This document shows, piece after piece, positions 31,352-34,932 of a stretch of 34,932 nucleotides of DNA. The stretch spans positions 1-34,932 of the forward strand of contig CBFFRP010000381.1 of assembly GCA_965644295.1 (NCBI GenBank), given 5' to 3'. A program made the position numbers and the translations under genes. The notes below the pieces were generated by a model. It was not told the DNA's origin, searched no databases, and was given only the letters and a program-made list of their open reading frames with translations. Origin of the DNA: Paraphysomonas bandaiensis. Lineage: Eukaryota; Chrysophyceae. The stretch's first letter is position 1, and each line of letters opens with the position of its first letter.

Positions 31352-32197
31352 TTAGTCCACATCTACATTATTCAAATCGTCAGTTTCCTTTATTACAACA
31401 TCTATATCAGCTTCTCTCAACGACGCAACTGTGCTTTCGGCTTGCTCTTTACTTCCAACAAGATACACAATAGTGGAACTTCTCCTCGATTTCCGATTGC
31501 TTATCTTTTGGGTTTCATCTCCAACTTCCTCATTATCAAGCTTCAATTCCACCATATCGTCGTCGTCGTCATCACTGTCTGCTTCGTCACTAACCTGCCT
31601 CACATAAGTAGCAACGTCAAAAGGCCTCCCTCGGGGCTTGACGACGACAATTGTGGATCTTCTGCGTGACCTACCGGTTGGTCTCTGTGTGCACTCAACT
31701 GAACTCTCTAAATCAGATGCATTGTCCTCGTCATCATCGCTGTCATCTTCATTACTAATCTGCCTCACGTATTTCGCAAAATCAAACGGCTTGTCTTCAG
31801 ACTCAACCACGACTATCATGGACCCTTTACGTGATTTAGATGTAACTGTTTGTATATCTCTCACATCCATATCTCCATTCGTTTCATTATCACCAATAGG
31901 AGCCTCACTATAACTACTATGCATAGACTCACTGACCATAACAACTACAGAAGACCTACGCCTTCCTCTCTGCCTCACATTGCTTCTAGTAACACTGTTT
32001 GCATCCACTTCTATCTCTGTATGGGTGCAGTCATTGGAGGGAGTTTTCATGGAATTTTCCACAATATCCATAACGATATCATGCATAATATCTGCACATG
32101 GAAGAGACTGCTGTTCATTCGAATGTGTTTCGATGACATCAGAGGGAACAGCGTTATCATTAATGGTTTGTGATTTCGTTGATTGTGTGCATCCCAT
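31352..32197 (-). CDS. Probably N-acylated protein with repeated RRxS motifs and acidic repeats, 281 aa
   Basis: A single exon. The N-terminus MGCTQSTKS fits N-myristoylation at Gly2 with palmitoylation at Cys3, so the protein is probably attached to a membrane. Four related blocks follow, each with basic residues, a serine or threonine, then hydrophobic valines: RGRRRSSVVVMV (77-88), KSRKGSMIVVV (121-131), RSRRRSTIVVV (176-186) and KSRRSSTIVYLV (236-247). The middle two are followed by PFDFAKYVRQIS and PFDVATYVRQVS and then aspartate-rich runs. The RRxS/T sites look like targets for basophilic kinases such as PKA, and the S-D-D runs like CK2 sites. No enzymatic domain is visible and no known family is recognised. 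A TATG array lies upstream. Confidence 0.75.
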   Translation of the reverse strand: MGCTQSTKSQTINDNAVPSDVIETHSNEQQSLPCADIMHDIVMDIVENSMKTPSNDCTHTEIEVDANSVTRSNVRQRGRRRSSVVVMVSESMHSSYSEAPIGDNETNGDMDVRDIQTVTSKSRKGSMIVVVESEDKPFDFAKYVRQISNEDDSDDDEDNASDLESSVECTQRPTGRSRRRSTIVVVKPRGRPFDVATYVRQVSDEADSDDDDDDMVELKLDNEEVGDETQKISNRKSRRSSTIVYLVGSKEQAESTVASLREADIDVVIKETDDLNNVDVD

Positions 32198-32317
32198 TAC
32201 GAATTATATATAGATTACAGCAAGTGGATGTCCTGATACATAGTGACACCAGCACTGACACTGTGACTGATAACAACACCAACAGCTACACAGATATACA
32301 CAACAGATACCGTCTAG

Positions 32318-32521
32318 GGTGTATGTATGTCTGTCTGTATGTATGTATGTATGTATGTATGTATGTATGTATGTATGTATGTATGTATGTATGTATGTAT
32401 GTATGTATGTATGTATGTATGTATGTATGTATGTATGTATGTATGTATGTATGTATGTATGTATGTATGTATGTATGTATGTATGTATGTATGTATGTAT
32501 GTATGTATGTATGTATGTATT
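32318..32521 (+). repeat. ~200 bp (TATG)n microsatellite
   Basis: About 50 tandem TATG units, the reverse complement of the CATA motif found elsewhere, preceded by TGTCTGTC. It lies about 120 bp upstream of the RRxS gene start on the opposite strand. Confidence 0.97.
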
Positions 32522-32522
32522 G

Positions 32523-32649
32523 TGGCATGAAACCCCAGCCTTTTGGGAAAACCTTGGGTTTTTAGATTTGCGATCACTCTCCTTCAGGGTTTGCCTTGGG
32601 CACGTCCCTTCAGGATCGTGATATAGTGATAGGCAGTTGCTTCATGCCA
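32523..32649. repeat. Short segment bounded by 9-bp inverted repeats
   Basis: TGGCATGAA at 32523-32531 is repeated in inverse orientation as TTCATGCCA at 32641-32649. Inside, CCTTCAGG occurs twice and CTTGGG twice. It directly abuts the TATG array and precedes the retroelement remnant. Confidence 0.55.
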
Positions 32650-32796
32650 GCCTATACATACATGATTCTTATATACATAATAACCATATATTCCTAGTCT
32701 TCTTTCTCTTGGTGTCTGTCAGCTACAATATCGATATTCAGTTTAACTGATATCAAGGAGAGCAAGGAAATGAAAACGCGTTTTAGAACAAGAGTG

Positions 32797-33190
32797 TGAG
32801 GGGGTTCCTGAGGAGCCGAGACCCTCCAGTGTGATGGAAGGGAAGGAGGCAGGGGCCTCCGACCGAGAACTTCCAAAGAGTGATTTAGATTATGAGGGTG
32901 AGGGGGTTCCTGAGGAGCCGAGACCCTCCAGTGTGATGGAAGGGAAGGAGGCAGGGGCCTCCGACCGAGAACTTCCAAAGAGTGATTTAGATTATGAGGG
33001 TGAGGGGGTTCCTGAGGAGCCGAGACCCTCCAGTGTGATGGAAGGGAAGGAGGCAGGGGCCTCCGACCGAGAACTTCAAAAGAGGGATTTAAATTATGAG
33101 AGTGAGGGGGCTCTTGAGGAGCCGATAACCTCCAGTTCAACGGAAGGGAAGGAGGCAGAGGCCTCCGACCGAGAACTTCCGAAGAGTGGT
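32797..33190 (+). repeat. Four tandem 102-bp coding repeats (34 aa each) in the retroelement
   Basis: Units begin at about 32797, 32899, 33001 and 33103, exactly 102 bp apart. The first three are almost identical; the fourth has diverged and is cut short. The encoded 34-residue unit is acidic and contains EEPRPSS, EGKEAGASDRELPK and then DLDYEGE. Confidence 0.95.
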
Positions 33191-33250
33191 TCGTATGGAA
33201 AATACTCCAAAGGTGAGTTCTGCGAATTATACTCGGCTGTCATGGGTTGA
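32831..33250 (+). pseudogene. Retroelement Gag-region frame with 34-aa repeats
   Basis: The frame is open upstream of ATG 32831 only to a TGA at 32771, so no start with a normal Gag N-terminus is present. It contains the 34-residue repeats, then SYGKYSKGEF, and stops at TGA 33248. The same frame resumes directly as the protease, so this TGA is either a single nonsense mutation or a readthrough site. No CCHC zinc knuckle is seen. Confidence 0.6.
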
Positions 33251-33583
33251 AATGAACAGGGTGGGAAAAGGATGTGCAAGGCTCTGCTTGATACTGGCGC
33301 GTCGGCGAACTTTATTAGTAAAGACGTTGTACAGTGGTTGATAGAGAGTGATTCTGTTCCAATACCTGTAATTAAGAATATTGCGGGTGGCTTGAAGTCT
33401 GCTTTTGCATTGTGTAGGAGGGGTGTACCCTTTGATGTAAAAATCCTTTCGGAGGCAAAGGAGCCTCCGGGGTTGCAAGCTAGGTTAACTGCTTGGGAAT
33501 TAGATTTAAATTTTGATATTATATTAGGAATGCAGACTGTACGAGAACTAGATTTAGTTGTACATTGCCCTAATGCTTTATGA
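33251..33583 (+). pseudogene. Retroelement aspartic protease (retropepsin-like)
   Basis: The frame runs from just after the TGA at 33248 through ATG 33272. It has the active-site motif ALLDTGASANFIS, a flap-like middle, and the second-half motif FDIILGMQTVREL, both typical of Ty3-type element proteases. It ends NAL at a TGA that overlaps the ATG of the next frame (ATGA at 33580). Confidence 0.85.
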
Positions 33584-34407
33584 GCACGGACAGCGCATGG
33601 CGGCTAGCCAACGTAGTGGGAAACAGCGCATTCCTTCATGCGAGAGAGAGAGATGATCAGTCTGGGGGAGCAGTGCCTCTTGGCCTGGGCGTGCACGCGT
33701 CTTACCCTTGTGGGGGGGAACGAGCCAGCGTTCGTCTACCGCTACGCAAAAATTATGACCTTGGGGTGCAGAGCGAGTTAGCTCCACTCGAGGTAGGAAT
33801 CAATGATAGTGGCGAAGATTGGTCATACCCAGTGGAGGAGCAGTTGCTCTCTCTGGGGGTCGAGGACCCTACTAACTTCTCGACCAGGTCCGCAAGGGAC
33901 CGAGAGAATATGAAGGAGATTCGCGATGATCAATTGGAGTCTATTGATTCTGATTATTTAAGTGCGGAAAAGGATCCGCAAGTGCTTCCAGATAAGATAT
34001 TTGGATCCCCGAGTTTACAGAGTCGTATCCGGGATGTCCTGGGGGAATACAAGGAGATATTCCGATTAGAGATTCGTAAAGGGGAACCAGCCAAGCTGGA
34101 GCCTTTTGAGTTAGAAGTCCGGAACCCGTCTGAAACGTGGTTGATACCGGCACATAAATTGCCTCCCCGGAGGTTAGACAGGAGTCGCCAGCGCGAGCTC
34201 CAACATTTGGTGGATAAGCTAGAGAAGTTAGGAGCAATCCAACTTAGCACAGCCACTCATCACAGTCATCCCTTTGTGGTGCCGAAGCCAGATAATAAAG
34301 GGCGGTGGGTAATAGACTATAAAAACTTAAATCGGGTCACGACTTCAGAAAGCTGGCCAATTCCAAATATAAGAGATATGATCTATAGAATTGGTGCCAG
34401 GGGGTAA
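33580..34407 (+). pseudogene. Retroelement linker and start of reverse transcriptase
   Basis: 275 codons in the frame shifted relative to the protease. The C-terminal part is the start of a Ty3-type reverse transcriptase: LPPRRLDRSRQREL, HHSHPFVVPKPDNKGRWVID, YKNLNRVT and SWPIPNIRDMI. It stops at TAA 34405 just where the motif A region with the first catalytic aspartate should begin; that part is missing. Confidence 0.85.
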
Positions 34408-34635
34408 ACGATCCCGTGCTGGGTTGCCTTTATTACTCAAAACGGGGTGTACGAGTGGCTCCGGCTCCCCATGGGTTTAAAGTGCGCTCCATCTTATTTC
34501 CAGAGGCAAATGCAAAATATAGTGCTTGCGGGCCTGGTATATAATGAGTTTTCTTTGCATGCAATATTGGGAAATTATACAAAAAGTCTCAAGCGCATCG
34601 GAAAGTGCTCGACTGGTCAGTGGAGGCCACGGTAG
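34408..34635 (+). pseudogene. Retroelement reverse transcriptase, middle part
   Basis: After the stop the text resumes with VAFITQNGVYEWLRLPMGLK and SYFQRQMQ, the standard motif B neighbourhood of Ty3-type reverse transcriptases. Soon after LAGLVYNE the frame diverges, and no YxDD catalytic box is found, so motif C is deleted as well. Confidence 0.85.
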
Positions 34636-34932
34636 CATTCGATGAGCGGAAGGAGCGAATTCATGAGTGTCCCTTATTATTTTTTATGGATGATGTTTTC
34701 CCCATCTATCTATATACTGATGCATCAATAATAGGGATTGGGGCTCATTTGGTGCAAATCGTGGAGGGTCACGACGCACAATAATTGGTATGATTAGTAA
34801 GACGTTCGAGTCAACCTTGGCGAAATGGCATACCTGTGAGCAGGAAGGATTTGCCATTTTTGTATGCCTTGAATAAGTGGGAATACTTGTTGAGAGATCG
34901 ACGTTTCATTGTTCGAACTGATAACGACAGCT
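34590..34932 (+). pseudogene. Retroelement RNase H region, broken
   Basis: A further frame includes KVLDWSVEATVAFDERK (connection region) and YTDASIIGIGAHL, which holds the first RNase H aspartate. Stops and frame changes follow, then KTFESTLAKWHTCEQEG and a frame switch to LNKWEYLLRDRRFIV and RTDND at the window edge. These match Ty3-type RNase H order. Confidence 0.85.

Larger units (their letters stand above)
32780..34932 (+). mobile_element. Decayed Ty3-type LTR retrotransposon (internal region), runs off window end
   Basis: In order it holds a repeat-bearing open frame, an aspartic protease, reverse transcriptase and RNase H segments, all on the plus strand. It is interrupted by at least an in-frame TGA (33248), a frame change at 33580, a stop with lost sequence at 34405, and several later stops. 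No LTR is visible in the window, and the part after RNase H (integrase) would lie beyond 34932. G+C is higher than in the surrounding DNA, consistent with an inserted element. It cannot be autonomous as it stands. Confidence 0.9.

Noticed and set aside
32170-32621. Open frames encoding MYVC/YIHT repeats
   Set aside because: The same artefact from the TATG microsatellite.
32694-33140. 148-codon minus-strand frame with proline-rich repeats
   Set aside because: It is the antisense of the 102-bp retroelement repeat. The plus frame leads directly into the protease and is the real one.
1-34932. Bacterial, viral or CRISPR content, tRNA or rRNA genes
   Set aside because: No operons or spacer arrays are seen, genes are interrupted by spliceosomal introns, and I found no tRNA cloverleaf or rRNA-like segment by eye. 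The tandem arrays are simple microsatellites.

Overview
The window is nuclear DNA from an intron-rich unicellular eukaryote. The evidence is spliceosomal introns of mostly about 40-60 nt with GTAWGT-type donors and TAG/CAG acceptors inside conserved eukaryotic genes, together with a SUN-domain nuclear-envelope protein, a TBC1D23-like Golgi protein, a mitochondrial solute carrier, V-ATPase subunit F and a Ty3-type retroelement. The DNA is AT-rich, with many CATA/TATG microsatellites. I cannot name the lineage. A mitochondrial glutamate-type carrier argues against an organism without ordinary mitochondria.

Layout. 1-5.5 kb: a small ORF; a PPCS-like protein with a C-terminal membrane anchor (-); leucine carboxyl methyltransferase LCMT1 (+); a cysteine-rich type I membrane protein (-). 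5.5-8.9 kb: a gene-poor stretch with two perfect hairpins (one resembles a miniature foldback element) and a decayed coding remnant. 8.9-12.6 kb: a five-exon SUN-domain gene (-), an ~865 bp CATA satellite, and V-ATPase subunit F (+) with a GC-AG intron. 13.1-18.2 kb: a DUF5672-type membrane glycosyltransferase-like gene (-), an unrecognised coiled-coil protein (+) and a small membrane protein (-). 18.2-22.6 kb: TBC1D23-like (+) and a glutamate-type mitochondrial carrier (-). 22.6-26.6 kb: dispersed repeats, a Cys/His hypothetical gene and doubtful small genes. 26.6-30.7 kb: a 15-exon carbonyl reductase (-) and a membrane-anchored JmjC/cupin-8 protein (+). 31.3-32.2 kb: a probably N-acylated protein with repeated RRxS motifs (-). 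32.3-34.9 kb: a TATG array, then a decayed Ty3-type element running off the window end.

Twelve well-supported or plausible multi-exon genes contain 42 introns by my manual splicing. Neighbouring genes mostly alternate in strand, with short intergenic gaps. The genes serve different housekeeping processes (PP2A methylation, nuclear envelope, vacuolar acidification, Golgi tethering, mitochondrial transport, carbonyl detoxification), so nothing suggests a functional cluster. All exon joins were made by eye from reading frame, splice dinucleotides and family alignment from memory; none has transcript support.
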